Positions 1 through 12,297 of a DNA stretch of 64,000 bases are shown here, in pieces. Source of the DNA: Zonotrichia leucophrys gambelii (Eukaryota > Chordata > Aves > Passeriformes > Passerellidae). The stretch spans positions 130,527,533-130,591,532 of the forward strand of contig NC_088171.1 of assembly GCF_028769735.1 (NCBI RefSeq), given 5' to 3'. Both the position numbers and the translations under genes were made by a program. Below the pieces are notes generated by a model, which saw only the letters and a program-made list of their open reading frames with translations, did no database searches and was not told the origin of the DNA. Position 1 is the first letter of the stretch. Each line of letters begins with the position of its first letter.

Positions 1-692
1 AGGTGTTTTTGCTGTTAAGTTTAAATTGAAGAATTAAACATTTTCAAAAGCTTCCCATTGTAAAAAGATCAAGTAAAAGAAGATTTTTATACCTACTATA
101 AAAAAATAATTTTGTGTATTTTTCAATGCTATTGAGATTTTTTAAATTCCCTGAATTTTCCCACAGTTTTATGGTTTAAGAAAATAATCTGTTACAAGAT
201 TTGTAGTTAGGATGAAATATTTAACAGTTATTAAAACTGGTGGTATTTGGTAGTAAATGTGATTTTGCTATCAGTAAATGTATCTCTAATAATTTTTTGT
301 TGCTTGGTAAGTCTGGAGTGAAAAAAGTTTTGAAACACTTGGCTTTAATAGAAAAAGTGAGCATACAAGTGTTTAAAATTAAGAATATTGATGGTGAGGT
401 GAGGAGGGATTTCCTCGTTGACAAAAACAGTTTTTGGAGTGACCTATGAATATCTTTTGTGTGTTACAATGCAGAATAAATTTTGTTCTGGTCTGGTTAT
501 AATAGTTGCTTGGTTATAAAACAGACTTCCTATGTCTTGCAGCAGTTTCAGTGCAGTGCATTTCTTATATCGTTGTAAGAAATTCCAGTTCCATTTGAGA
601 GATAACCCAGAATCTTGTACAGTTGCTGTCACCAAAGGTTCTGATCAGCCAGAAGTGCAAACTCATCCAAACTAGGAAATGGCAACATGAAC

Positions 693-1023
693 TTGTCCCA
701 GTGCCTAGGGGGGCCTACAAGAAAGCTGAAGGACTTTTTCAAGGGCATGTCCTATAGGGGTGATGGCTTTTATCTGAAGGAAAATAGATTGAGATTAGAT
801 ATTAGGAGGAATTCATTGTGGAGAGGGTGTGTAGAACAGGTAGCTAAGAGAAGCTACACTGGAACAGGTAGCTAAGAGAAGCTGTGGATGCCTATTCATA
901 AAGTGCTGTAGGTCAGGTTGGATGGGAGCAGTCTGATCTAGGTGAAGGTGTCCCTGCCCGTGGTAGGGGAGTTGGTACTAGATGGTCTTTAATGTCCTTT
1001 CCAATCCCAAACATTCTGTGATT
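693..1023 (+). repeat. CR1 LINE, 3'-end fragment
   Basis: The sequence follows the 3' end of avian CR1: a 'gggcctacaagaaag' block, the 'gatggcttttatctgaag' and 'agattagatattagga' blocks, then 'agaagctgtggatgcc', 'ggttggatggg' and the terminal 'cattctgtgattc'. It is 5'-truncated and has small internal deletions. A 22-base word starting 'gaacaggtagctaag' occurs at 834-855 and again at 862-883, a local duplication of period 28 within the copy. Confidence 0.88.
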
Positions 1024-3458
1024 CGTTGAAACTTTACCATTTTCTTTTCAATTAAACACATTCTCTGTAAGGTGTTTCTTGAATGCATGTTGCTCACATA
1101 CTGCATAGTGGAAAGCTCCTGCACAATGTTAGGTGTAAGTGAAGCCTGCAGTAAGTGGTATTCTGATTTTAGTTTTGTAAGCTTACTAAGTAGAGGCTAA
1201 TCAGTGGACCCACAAGTTATTAGAGGAAACCAGGTTAAAAATCTGAAAGAATAAAATGAAAGCATTACAATATTTGTGTTTGTCATTTTTGAGAAAGAAT
1301 CAATCAATTCCCCAACCCTACGCTTCACTTTAAAATAATTTGAAGTGAATAATAATTTGACAATAATGTGTCTTTCATTTAATTTGGAACTTGTTTGTGG
1401 AACTGCCAGAAAAAGAATAAACCAATTTTTTCTGCACTTCTGAGTGTTTATTATTTTCTTTTTGGAAAGGGAAAGTAGATAATGAGAGTGCCAGTTTGGT
1501 GTAATTGGTATACAGTTTGGTAGTGGATGAAGTCAGCAGTCCAGCATTCAGGGATAAACATAAATAACCCTTGTGCATTTCTCTTCCTTATACATCAGTT
1601 GCACAGAATCCCATAAGAAATACAGGGCCGCTTGTATGTGGTTTACACGACTACATGATCCTATAGTTCAGGTGAAAATACAGGTCTTGGTAAGTCTGCA
1701 GTGATGGCAACAATGCTAGAAAGAGCTAAGGACAGTCCCTGTGTTGCCTTATGTAGTGGTAGTGACAGTAAGTAATGCAGGTATTTCTTCATATTTTAAT
1801 ATGTGTAAATAATTTTAGATTGTGTCTAGAATTGGAGTCACTGTTCAGTTGCAAAGTAATGGCCACCTGGCGCTTCAATTTTGAAAAATAACACCTCAAA
1901 AATGGATTTTTTTTCCCCAATCATACTACTGTAAAAGCCTCCCTGTAGAAACAGACTCGAACTTTGAGAAATATATATTTAACAACATCTAAAAGCAAGA
2001 GCAAATATTGGTGTTAGTGTTAAGTGGAGTCTATTGAGGTTAAAGTTCTCTCATAGGCAGTGAATTGAGTCCATATACTATTGAAAAAGAATGGTTTCAG
2101 TTAACCTGTCAGGGGCTTGAATGTATTGATCTAACCCCCAGGTATTTCCTATGTAAATTGTGAGGAGTTCAGCTCGTTACTCCCTAGTACATGATTTGAG
2201 ACCCATCAAGAAGTTTCTTATGTTAGGAAACCTGTTTAACCCTAACAGTTACATTTGAATACATTTTTGTGCTTTAATACCTTCTTAAAGTCACTTATTG
2301 TATAGTAATGGGCACTCAAGTTATAAGTGACTTACATAACTGGAAGTAAATGGATTGTGTGGATCTGGAGAAATAATCAGATGCAAAGTTTTCACAGTTA
2401 TGTACTTAATTTTCAGGATCAATTCAATTGTCCTTCAGGTGAGGAAGAGTTACATCCCCCCTAAAAATTTTTCCTTTTCACCACATAAAATGTGAACATT
2501 TTATAGCGTGAGAAGTTGTAAATGTAAATACTGTAAATATTTTTTACTGTTAAAAACTTTGTATTATAGACCTCTAAATAAATGTCCAGGTTGAATACAG
2601 TCTTCATGTCTGTATCCTTCCTGAGAGATATAGTATCATTATAAATAATGTGCTCAGAATTGATTTTATGCCTGTTATGAGAGCTGCTCATGTGATGAGA
2701 ATACCTTGTGACAAACTGACATGTTTTGATAGGTGCTGAGGTAGTTGTACAGCTTTTTTTAATTAAGCAAAAATCACAAGTGTTGTGTTCTACAGAAGGT
2801 TAATCCCGATATCAAAGTTTAAATGTTAGTTTAGGCATTATGAGACATTACCAATCTCTTCTTGTGCATTTTTGGAAGTGTGATGTGAAGTGGATGCTGG
2901 GGCTGGGCAGCTATATTATGGGAATGTAAAGTAACTCATTGCCTGGCAGCTTACAGAAAACGTGTCTAAATATTTGTTTGTGTGGACCTTTAAAGGAGTG
3001 AGCTAACAAGCAGCTCTCTGTATGTTTTCTTTTACAATTTAATGTTGCTATGATGTGAGAAATGTTGAAATCTTTTAGAGTATTAAATCAAGGAATTACT
3101 ACTTCAGTGATCCCTTTTTTTTGTCTTGGGCCCTTGATGGTTGACAACTATCAACACCAAAGCCAACTGTCAATAATCAATTGTTCCTATATTTAGAATT
3201 ATTTATTCATTCATACAAAGGATTATTTGGTTAATCCCGAATCAATTATGAAAAGTTGGCATCTGTATTTTGAGACTCTAAGAAATAATTGCTGTAATTA
3301 TTCCTTTATATTTTTACAATATCTATAGTGTTGTTGTAAAGGAACTAGTGAATCATATGAGTTATTTTGTATTTTAAATCTGATACACTGTGCTGTACTT
3401 TTCTGAAGGTTTTTATATTTGCTTTCATGCTTCTTTCATGTGTTTGCATGTATGTGTT

Positions 3459-3462
<4 letters not shown>

Positions 3463-3510
<48 letters not shown>
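3463..3510. repeat. (TA)n microsatellite
   Basis: About 24 alternating TA units with one G interruption near 3496, followed by a short CACACA run. It is likely to vary in length between individuals. Confidence 0.95.
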
Positions 3511-5600
3511 CACACATGTAATTTTGTATGAAAGTGTTAAAACTTTCCCTGCCATTTTTTCTTCATGCCAAAGAACACTTGACATACGTGTTAATTAGAT
3601 TTGATTGCAATCCTTTAGGTGTCCTGAAGTTAGAAAAACAGCATATTGTTAAAACCTACAGCAGTATGGAGCCAGAAACTGGTTATAGGAGGAATAAACC
3701 TGGGGAGGTACAAGCATGCAGCAAGGCTTCATTACCTGTAGGTAGAACATGTGCTTAAGTGCTGTTTTGTGACAGATGTCTGTTGAATGTGATAGGATTT
3801 GACTGTGTGCTGAAAGTTAAGTTTTTACCTGTTTCACTGATGGGTCTAAGCTTTGTGTGCTCAGTATTAATCATATACTCAGGTTGAAGTTTGGCTTTAC
3901 GTTAGGAGCTTTTACAAAATCCTTCTGCTTGACCAAACTAAGTTGTGTGTTTATGTAGCTACTGCAGTGCTTTAAAAAAAGATAGCTGTGACTACAGCTA
4001 TATTTTTCAAAGGTGATGATGAGGTGTTAATAGTAAATGAAATTATTTTACAGGATACTTAATTTTGCCAGCATGTAAATAAATCTTCCTTTAAAACGTT
4101 GCAGCCGAGTTGGCCGTCTTTGCTGCCCTCTAGTGTTCTTTTAACATGCCAAACCATAGGTAGAGAGATTTTTAAAGTAACTGCTGCTGTATTTGCTTCT
4201 CTTGTTTAGTTTTTTATCAGTCTTCATCCCTCCTGATGTTTAAAAGGAAACAGAAAAATCATTTAGTCTTTATCACCTCGGCTCATTCACTTCTGTACTG
4301 ATGTAGACTCTGGTACGGTCTGCAGGGCCTACTTCTCTGAGAAAACTTCTTGTGTGATGAGATCTTTTATTTTACAAGTATGTAATGAAGTCTTGGTGTG
4401 GTCTCTGCTGAAGTCTTTTTGAATTTTCTGTCCTGATAATCAAACGTCTGTGATTGCGTTTTTATGCTCTAAGGGTTGATTTTGTTGATAACATAATTCT
4501 GGTAAATAAGGACATCTGGAGGGTTAGTCTTATAGGGTTGCAGGTTATTGCTGGTACTTTACTTGTACTTTACATTATGATGTTATTCAGAGTTTCTGTA
4601 GTCTGTCGTTTTTTCTGTAGCATTTAAAGAGATTTTAGAGTTCTTGCTTGTGCCTCACCTTCTGTACAGTGGTGTAACTGATACCTCTTCCAAACACCAG
4701 TTTGGTTGCTTATTACTTGTACACAGGACAGCAGCAGACAGTTGAACTCCAGAGTTAGTTGGTTGTATTGTTTGATTCTTGTATCTGTTTTCATAAACAA
4801 TATGAGAACAGGACACTTCAGCTTTAATACGTCTCTTTTTTTTCCTGCTTAAAATTGAGATTGTGTTTGTTTTTATTTAATCAATGTGTTTACCTTTTTT
4901 AACAACAGATCACAAGTTCTACGCCAATATTTATGTAGTGTAAAGCATGAATCAGAATTTGTATGAAGCAATCACTTTCAACTCTCATGTAAATGTGCAC
5001 ATCCATAACTTGGATACCTACTGCATGTTTTTATTAAGTTACCTTCTCAGAACCAGTGTAGTGTGTAATCTACTGCCATGTTCGCTGAATCTCATATTTA
5101 TGAGAAATACTGGAGTGACAGTTCTGGAAGCAATCTGTGTTAGCTCCAGAATTAAATATTCTGGGCTGTGCACAGGCCACGAGAAGTTTGACATTGTTCT
5201 GTCTCAATACATCATTCCTGATATAAGGAAAACACCATTCATCAAAATTGTTGTGTGCTTCCCTTTTTATGGCAACTGTTCCTCTAGTACTAAGGTGAGC
5301 TTTTGTGATCCTTATTCTCCTAGGGGCTGAAAGATAACTCTTCTCTTTGCTGAGAGAAAGTGCTAAGACAAAGGCTTTTGGCACTCAGCCTGGAAAATGA
5401 AATGCTAATCTTTGGGCCAAGTCCAGGTAGTTGATTTGACTGAAGAGATAAAAGATACTTTTTCAATTAAGCAGAAGTTATCAAAATGGTAATTTAGGAC
5501 TCCATTTCATACTTGTTGATATTGTTAGCCATCACCTTTTCCCATTAATTGTACAATTAAAGTTTTGAGCTCCAGGAAAGTGTTTGTTTAATTTCTTATT

Positions 5601-5615
5601 TCAGCTTAGGTAAGT
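5601..5615 (+). promoter_or_regulatory. Juxtaposed 3'/5' splice motif (candidate recursive splice site)
   Basis: A T-rich tract (about 5581-5607) leads to AG at 5608-5609, followed directly by a consensus donor GTAAGT at 5610-5615. An acceptor joined to a donor with no exon between them is the form of a recursive (ratchet) splice site. This rests on motif form alone; use in vivo is unknown. Confidence 0.25.
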
Positions 5616-6671
5616 TTAAGGCCATATGCACTGCAAGTGCATAGTAATATGGATATTAATATTAGTCAGCCTGGTCTGTAAATCAGATGTAACTGTGCCT
5701 TAAACTCAGAGACTTTTATGTGAGAGATGCCACATTTGTAGTGATTAATAGGCGAAACAGCAGTATGTTGTGAGTCAGCTTTATGTTGTATTGCAGTACG
5801 TAAAGAAACACTTGTAGGTTAACTGTTCTGGCATTTTTAAAATGTGATGCAAAACTACTTTTTTTTCTGAGTACCCTATGTAGAAGTGGGAAAATGCAAT
5901 TCATAGAAAATACTGGGGTTAACAGTAACATTTGGTGGTAGATAGTAAAGAAAATGGAAGCTGCCACCAGGAGGAGCAGTACCAAAATATTCTCATTTTT
6001 TCACTGTCACAGTTGCCTAGTGCTGTAGCTCTAAGCTGTCTGTATCTTTGGGAATATCACAGTTTTTTTAAGGGTAGGGTACTAAATAGAATGCAACTAA
6101 AAAAACCTCAAAAACCCTGAAAGGATGCAAATGAACTCCTCAAGTATTTTTGTAAATTATAATCTGGAAAATAATTTTTCTTTTGATATTCGGAACTTTT
6201 ATTTAGATCTGTTTAGTCTGTATCCTGGCTTCATTGTGGTATGCTGTTGGCTGGACTATCAAAATTAAATCTGGTATTGTATCTCTTAATTGAGATGCAA
6301 TAGAATAATTTTCAGGAGCTGGTATTACTGCACTCAATTTTCCATATCTACCTAGAGCAGCCCTTAGTGAAACAGGCACTCAGGGCCTGCAGCTGGTGTG
6401 TCTGTGCGAGAGGCAAATTGTCTGCCATGCCAGGGAGTGAGTTCAGTGAGAAACACAAAGTGCCAGACCTTGCAGGGGTTTGAGTCGGGGCTTTACTTCT
6501 TCTGGCATCCTGCCTCTGTTCTCCCCAGCTCCTGCACTTAAAAGTCACTTTGTAGTTTAACATTTAAAATCTGTAAAGCAATGCAAAGATTTAGGAACAA
6601 AGGGGAAATTTCTTAGTGGCTGAAGGCTTGTTTTAATGTTACATATTTGCCTGAATGTATTTAGAAGTCTT

Positions 6672-6783
6672 GTTGATGTGGCATTTAGGGTGATGATTTA
6701 GTGGTGGACTTGGCAGTGCCAGATTAACAGATTGATGATTTTAGGGGTCTTTTCCAAACTAAAGCATTCTGTGATTCTATGTA
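6672..6783 (+). repeat. CR1 LINE, extreme 3' end
   Basis: Contains the CR1 3' signature 'gatttagtggtggacttggcagtg', broken here only by position, then 'gatgattttaggggtctttt', 'ccaaactaaagc' and the terminal 'attctgtgattctatg'. It is about 110 bases and strongly 5'-truncated. Confidence 0.85.
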
Positions 6784-7309
6784 GCAACACCATGTTATTT
6801 GTAAGGGGTAAATAAAAAAAAATAAAAATCAAGGGTTATGTAATAGTCTTCCAAGCTATGTAACTAAAATATTTTGCTTATCAGGAATAAAATCCATTTA
6901 TCAAGGAACTCTAATGAAATTTTGACACAATAGAGGAAATGGATGCCTATATGGCTATAGAACTCGTGAAAGTAGCATTTGTATTTAAAATACAACAATT
7001 TGACAGAGAGTAACTTCATTGTGATGAGTATTTTTGCTTACATTTAATCAACAAATGAGATTTTTTTTTTACCTTGAGTAATAGATTTTGTTCAAATAGA
7101 AAATGTGTGTAGTCACAGTCCATCACATTACTCCTGAAATGCTGTGATGTCTATATATTCTAAATCAGATTTTGGAAACCAGTGGGATTTCCCATTAGTG
7201 TTTTCAAATATTGATATTCCATATGAATTCCATATTTCATTAACTGGATTGCCATTAGTGCTCTGTTTCAAAATTCCTAGCCCATTACTGTTAACAATTC
7301 AAAATATTA

Positions 7310-7350
7310 CTGTCTATCTCCTTGATCATCTCCCCCACACTTAGGTAAGT
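7310..7350 (+). promoter_or_regulatory. Juxtaposed 3'/5' splice motif (candidate recursive splice site)
   Basis: A pyrimidine-rich stretch (about 7310-7342, including TCTCCCCCACACTT) ends in AG at 7343-7344, with a perfect GTAAGT at 7345-7350. Both halves match consensus well. It could be a recursive splice site in the intron upstream of the first exon, or the donor of an unrecognised exon ending at 7344. There is no transcript evidence either way. Confidence 0.3.
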
Positions 7351-7935
7351 ATGTGTTCAAGGGCTATTTTTCTGTGTGGTATTAACAAGTTATTTACTCA
7401 CATTTGTAACAAAGATTTTAAAATGGAACTAAAGACTTGAAGTAAGTCAAGTTGATTTTTTGTTTCTGAGGAGGACTTTAAAAATTCTGTTTGTTCAATA
7501 GCTAAATTGAACATGAGCCCATCATCTGGGCTCTGTATGTAATGTCAGATGCTGGGCATGATCTTAAGGTTGGTCAGCACCCTTTGTGACAGTCCCTTGC
7601 AAAACTGCAAAATCTCTTTCTGTAAATTGTGTTAGTGATTTTTGGAACCCAGAGAGATAAAGTGGGTCATGAAAATCACAAAGATAACTCAAACCTGAAT
7701 GCTAATGCAAAGTGAATGTGTGGGTTATACTTACCCTGCTATGCATCTGTGAGAGAGACGAGTTTTTGTTTTTCTTTATATGAAAGATTTTTTATTTTGT
7801 GATTCCTTTTAAAGTTTAAGCCTGGAGATCAGCAGTACAACTAGGTCACAAAAAGATAAAATACTAATCAATAAGTGATTGCATCTTACCTTTGTTTTAA
7901 TGATCTGCTGTGTCCTGGCAAATGTTTCCCCATAG

Positions 7936-8128
7936 GATGAAGATGAGCTGGACTCTCACACCATGGTGAAGACCAATTCAGAGAGCGCTGGTACCATGAG
8001 AGCCACCAGCACAATGAGTGAGGGCGCTCAGACAATGATTGAGCACAACAGCACCATGTTAGAGTCAGACTTGGGGACCATGGTAATCAACAGTGATGAT
8101 GATGAAGAGGAAGATGGGACCGTGAAAC
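7936..8128 (+). CDS. STK3: STK3 (MST2) exon: caspase site and TM-rich linker
   Basis: This exon encodes human residues 317-380 plus the first base of codon 381. STK3 is a Ser/Thr kinase of the Hippo pathway that, with SAV1, phosphorylates MOB1 and LATS1/2. The translation opens DEDELDS, which contains the known caspase-3 site (cleavage after D322). It continues as a disordered linker with repeated threonine-methionine autophosphorylation motifs at T325, T336, T342, T349, T356 and T364, which bind MOB1 and the FHA domain of SLMAP when phosphorylated. The seventh motif, T378, reads GTV instead of GTM. The start is set by a CCATAG acceptor and the end by donor GTATGT at 8129; the exon begins in phase 0 and ends one base into an Arg codon. 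The acidic run DDDEEED replaces the human EDEEEED. An open frame from 7963 to 8196 is exon plus intron read-through, not a separate gene. Confidence 0.98.
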
Positions 8129-9655
8129 GTATGTTGTTAATTTGCTTTTTTCTAATAATGTGTTTTCTCATGCTGCATGACAGTGTTGTATCATGAAAGG
8201 CTTTGAAGTGTGAAGTTCTGTGGTTAAAACAGGGGAAGAGGGGTTTTTGTGTCTCTAAGCAGTCCGTAATTTGTAGAGAAAAAGTTGACTGTAGTGGGAG
8301 ATTCAAAGCAGAAGCCTGGTTTTGGTGCTTTGCTAAGTTTCTCTAGAGGACTCTCAAATTGTCCTTCTGTGAATTGCACTGCTTGTCTCTGTCTCCTGTC
8401 CCACGTACACCTGGACCAGTTTGTTGGAGCTAAACTGGTGTGATTATGTGAGAGGCTGCTGTTTCAATGTCAGTGGTCCTGGGAATGTATCATGACTCTC
8501 TTTGGGGTCAGCAATCAGTAATATATTTTGCTGCAAAATCGTTTTGTAACTCATGATCACTTAGCAGATCTGTATTTTTTAAGCAAATAATTATTTGGAC
8601 ATTTTTTGGAATGTAATTCAACAATGATTGATTTAAGGCAATGATCAAAAGATTATTGAAACTAACTAAAAAGTTCTAATTGATTTTGGCAGCATGTGAG
8701 GGAGTACATAACCAGGAGATAAAGAATTGTGAATGTTTTATGTATAAAAATATAACTTATACTGAAATATCTATAAATACACATTTTAAAAATAGTTAAT
8801 TTACATACTTACTAGCTGATATGCTCATTGTTTGGCTGAAGACTACTGCAGATTGAGGTCCATGAATTTTAATAGAATTATTTGCATGATTAGGCAGCAT
8901 CAATAGATGACTCTAACTCAGGCTGTAGCTGCCTGATTCCATGAGGCACAATGCAATGTTTAACTCCAGGCAGTTGCAGGGAGGGGAGGCTGTGGGAAGT
9001 TGTGTGTGTAATACAGAGAGCCAATATCTCAAGAGTGGAATTCAGTGCCAAATAAATGACTAGTGTTTCATAGCAAATACAAAGCTGCATTTGTGTTTGC
9101 ATGTAGATACCTGATGTAATTTGCTCAAGATTATTTGGAAGTGCAATGCAGAAACTTTTTGTGTGTGTACAGGAAGTTGGAAGGAAAAAGAAGTTTTGTA
9201 GATGTTGCTTGTTTGGCTTTTTTGTGGTTTGTTTTGGGTTTTATTTTGTTTTTCCTTTAGAGTTCTCAGCTGTGTGATAAAAAAAATGGGGAAAGATAGT
9301 ACGAAAAAATTTAGAATTAATTTTTAGGGTGGAAGTATTATGAATTATGTTTAGTGCAGTTTCTAGGCAGCTTGACAAATCAGTCTTTGTAAGTAAGTTC
9401 TGTGGAAGTAGTTTACCAAATTGCACCACACTCTCCATGCGGTTTTTATATATGCTGAGAGGAAATTCCTGTTGCTAGGCCCAACAGATCAGAAGAGTGG
9501 CATTGGGTTTGCATTGCAATCTCTTAATCTGTGTTTTATTTGTCTGCTGGGGAATTGCTTTTAAAATGTACTGTTATTGTAAATTTTTAATTTATTCCAG
9601 TTACAATCTGTAGTTAGGGAGTTGCCTTTCTACATCTTCACATTTGATCAGTATG

Positions 9656-9866
9656 TGTCTTAATCCCATTCTTCTTTCTTCTCAAACAAGAATAATCTTG
9701 GGATTATTCTCCTTCCCCTCCATCCTGTACTGTAGATGATTGTCTTGAGCCCTGTAACTGCAGCAAAGCAAATCCAGCAAACTGGAGGTAGTTTGCTTCA
9801 TGACAAGTGATGGTTTCATCATTCAGCTGTTGGCCACAGGTTTGATTTCAGCACTTACTTGCTGAA
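9656..9866. repeat. Unidentified repeat, copy A
   Basis: Shares diverged but continuous similarity with 11277-11497. Shared words in the same order are 'cattctt', 'aagaat..aatctt.ggg', 'ccttccc', 'ccagcaaa', 'aaactggag', 'caagtgatggttt', 'atcattcagctgt' and 'ccagcacttact' (cagcacttact here). I cannot assign it to a family. Confidence 0.7.
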
Positions 9867-11276
9867 ATTTCTTGTATTTTGCATTAGGCATGCATTATTT
9901 GCATTTTTTACATTAAAAACTAGAAATAATTCAAGAATGGGACCTCCACATCTCTCAGCTAAAAATGAATATAAATCATGTCCACTGTAGCTGGTCCTCT
10001 GGTTCTTTGATTGTTGTGCTATTGGCTGAAATAGAAGCAACAGCAAGTTTCCTAAAGAAATGTCACCAGGAAGGGACATAAAAACCCTTTATGTCCCTGA
10101 AAGGCAGACACAGATTTTGTGTTTCTTTATACTCGATAAAGACAGGAGATTTTGGAGATTAGTTGCTTTTTCCAGTATACCTATAGAGGCAAAGTAGGCA
10201 CTTTCTGGATGTTTGCATGATTTGGTTATAATAAAATTAGTATCTTAAAAGTGCTCTTTGGTACTGCTGAATAACATTGCAAGCAAGAAGGTTGGAGAAA
10301 TAAACTTTGTGAACTAGGGAAGAGAGATTTCATTTCCTTCCTAGAGACACAAAATATTTATGACAAACTTCTTATTTAATTGCTGTTGTGTTTAGTTTCA
10401 TGTTTTGTTTCCTTCTGCCTTTTGTTTCCCTGCTCAAGGACAAAATAAGAAACAATAATATGTTTTTATTTATAAGTACCCATGCTTAGAGGCCTCTGGG
10501 AGCCATGACAGAAAATAACTAAAACCATATTTTTTCACAAATAGGGAATTGTGCCCAGATAAAATTGGGATTTGGAACAAAAAGAGGCCTGTCCTTCTGC
10601 CCCAACATACATTATACAGTCTAGTAATAAACAACATTTATCCTGTCTTGCTTGGTATGCCTGTGCATGCTCTGAACAGAGACTCTGTGGTATGTACCTG
10701 GAAAGAGGAAAGAAAATGAAGAACATAGAAGAGTTGGGAGGAACTTTACTTTAGGAGGTTTAATGTGGAGTAGAGGAGAGAGTGAGAATGATGGAAATAT
10801 TACCTCTTCAGTTGCCTGGGTTTTACTTGTTTTTGTGTAGAAGCCTTTTCATATGTCAGTGGAGAGACTGTTGTTCAGAGCAGCTCCCTCACGTTCCCCT
10901 TGTGGTTTTTCAGCAAGGCTTAGTGTTAGGGCTTTCTGGTGCACCAGCAATACCTGTGGTTGTTCTCTTTTCTCTTTTTCACACACATGCCCCTGCTTCT
11001 CTTTTTTGCCCTGTTTGAATTCACATTGGCTGTCTGCATTGGGCTGGAAAAGAAGTTGTCTCTTAGTGCAGTTTGGGTTTATTGTGGATTTCCAACTCTT
11101 GCTTCAGTCTTTGGTGAAACTTAGAGATAGTTTGTGGTTGGTAACGAATGTATTCAAAGACAGGGACAGAGAAGTCATGAGGTGGCATTTGACAGCTAGA
11201 ATGTAGAAAAGTAATCAGGTTTTGTTTTATTACTTTTTGCCCTATAAGACGTGAACATTTTAGGTTTAGTCAGTGT

Positions 11277-11497
11277 AATTCTTAAATACATTCTTCCTGC
11301 TAATCAAATATAAGAATATAATCTTTGGGACAGCAGATTTCCTTCCCTGTTCTTCCCCCCCCCAACAGATGAGTGTTTTGAGCAGCATAACTCCAATAAC
11401 TCCAGCAAAGTTGGCAAACTGGAGATAGCCTGAGGCAAGTGATGGTTTAATCATTCAGCTGTCAGGCACCAGATTTGGTTCCAGCACTTACTTTGCT
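11277..11497. repeat. Unidentified repeat, copy B
   Basis: Direct-orientation partner of 9656-9866, about 1.62 kb downstream. The best-matching part is about 11400-11490. Length differences include a run of nine C at about 11355. Either an old local duplication or two copies of an uncharacterised interspersed repeat. Confidence 0.7.
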
Positions 11498-12164
11498 GTC
11501 TTATTATACATAATGGTATTTTTGATTACAGCGGGACATGCACCATGCTGTAGAACCTTCATGGGGATAGAAGAATTCATGAGTTGGTTTATTCATTATT
11601 TTTTAGTGATTTCAGCATCCAGGGTAAGGGATTATTTGATATTGTAAGTCAGTCTCCTCTGTGATATGAGGTGTATGCTTGGATAGCTTGGACTGGTGTT
11701 TCAAAACTCTTACTTCAGCTGGTGTTTCAGCTGACAAGCAAAAGCTGGTGAAATGTGTTTTATAACAGCTTATTTCTTAATTTCAGTAGGAGTTCTGTAA
11801 GGAAACTCAATTATGGGCTGGTTTCAGTGTTGCTGTAGCCTAGGTATTTACACTTCACAGATGTATTTTCAGTCAGGCATGTTTACTGTGCCCCCAGTAA
11901 GATGGTTTGCTTGGTGCCATATATAGGTGTATATGTATAGAGGTGATAGATGTTTACAGGTCTGTATTGGTTCTCAAGCCATTTTCTGTGACTGGTAATA
12001 AAGTTGTTCATTTATGTCACTAGTAGTAGTATATTTTTAAAATGGGGATTTTTCTTCTTAAATAATGTTGTTGTCAATTCTGCTTTTCAGAGCTGTTGCA
12101 GAATGCTAGTTTAATGTGCATTTTCTTTTGTTTTGCTAAAACCAGAAATAAAGTGTGATTCGGC

Positions 12165-12297
12165 TGGAATGGATTGATAGAAAGCATTTGAACAATGCTC
12201 TCAGGCACATGGTGTGATTCTTGGGGTGTCCTATTCAGGGCCAGGAGTTGGAGTCCATGATCCTGATGAGTCTTGTCCAATTCAGAATACTCCATTA
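12165..12297 (+). repeat. CR1 LINE, 3' end (SINE-partner type)
   Basis: Shows the CR1 block 'caatgctctcaggcacatgg', then 'gattcttggggtgtcct', 'gggccaggagttgga' and a tail ending near 'cagaatactcc'. This 3' end is the same type as the one on the SINE at 32885-33022 and the CR1 at 62560-63017. Confidence 0.88.

Larger units (their letters stand above)
1..7935 (+). other. STK3: STK3 upstream intron (partial, 3' part)
   Basis: This is intron sequence before the first exon in the window. It ends in a good acceptor: a pyrimidine-rich stretch, then CCATAG directly before the exon at 7936. I looked for the preceding STK3 exon, which encodes the acidic stretch just before the caspase site, and did not find it, so that exon lies upstream of the window. 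Recognisable contents are CR1 fragments (693-1023, 6672-6783), a TA microsatellite (3463-3510) and two AG|GTAAGT motifs (5608-5615, 7343-7350). The stretches 1-692, 1024-3462, 3511-6671 and 6784-7935 otherwise hold nothing I can name. Confidence 0.85.

Noticed and set aside
8028..8306. Minus-strand open frame across the STK3 exon
   Set aside because: It is the shadow of the coding exon on the other strand.
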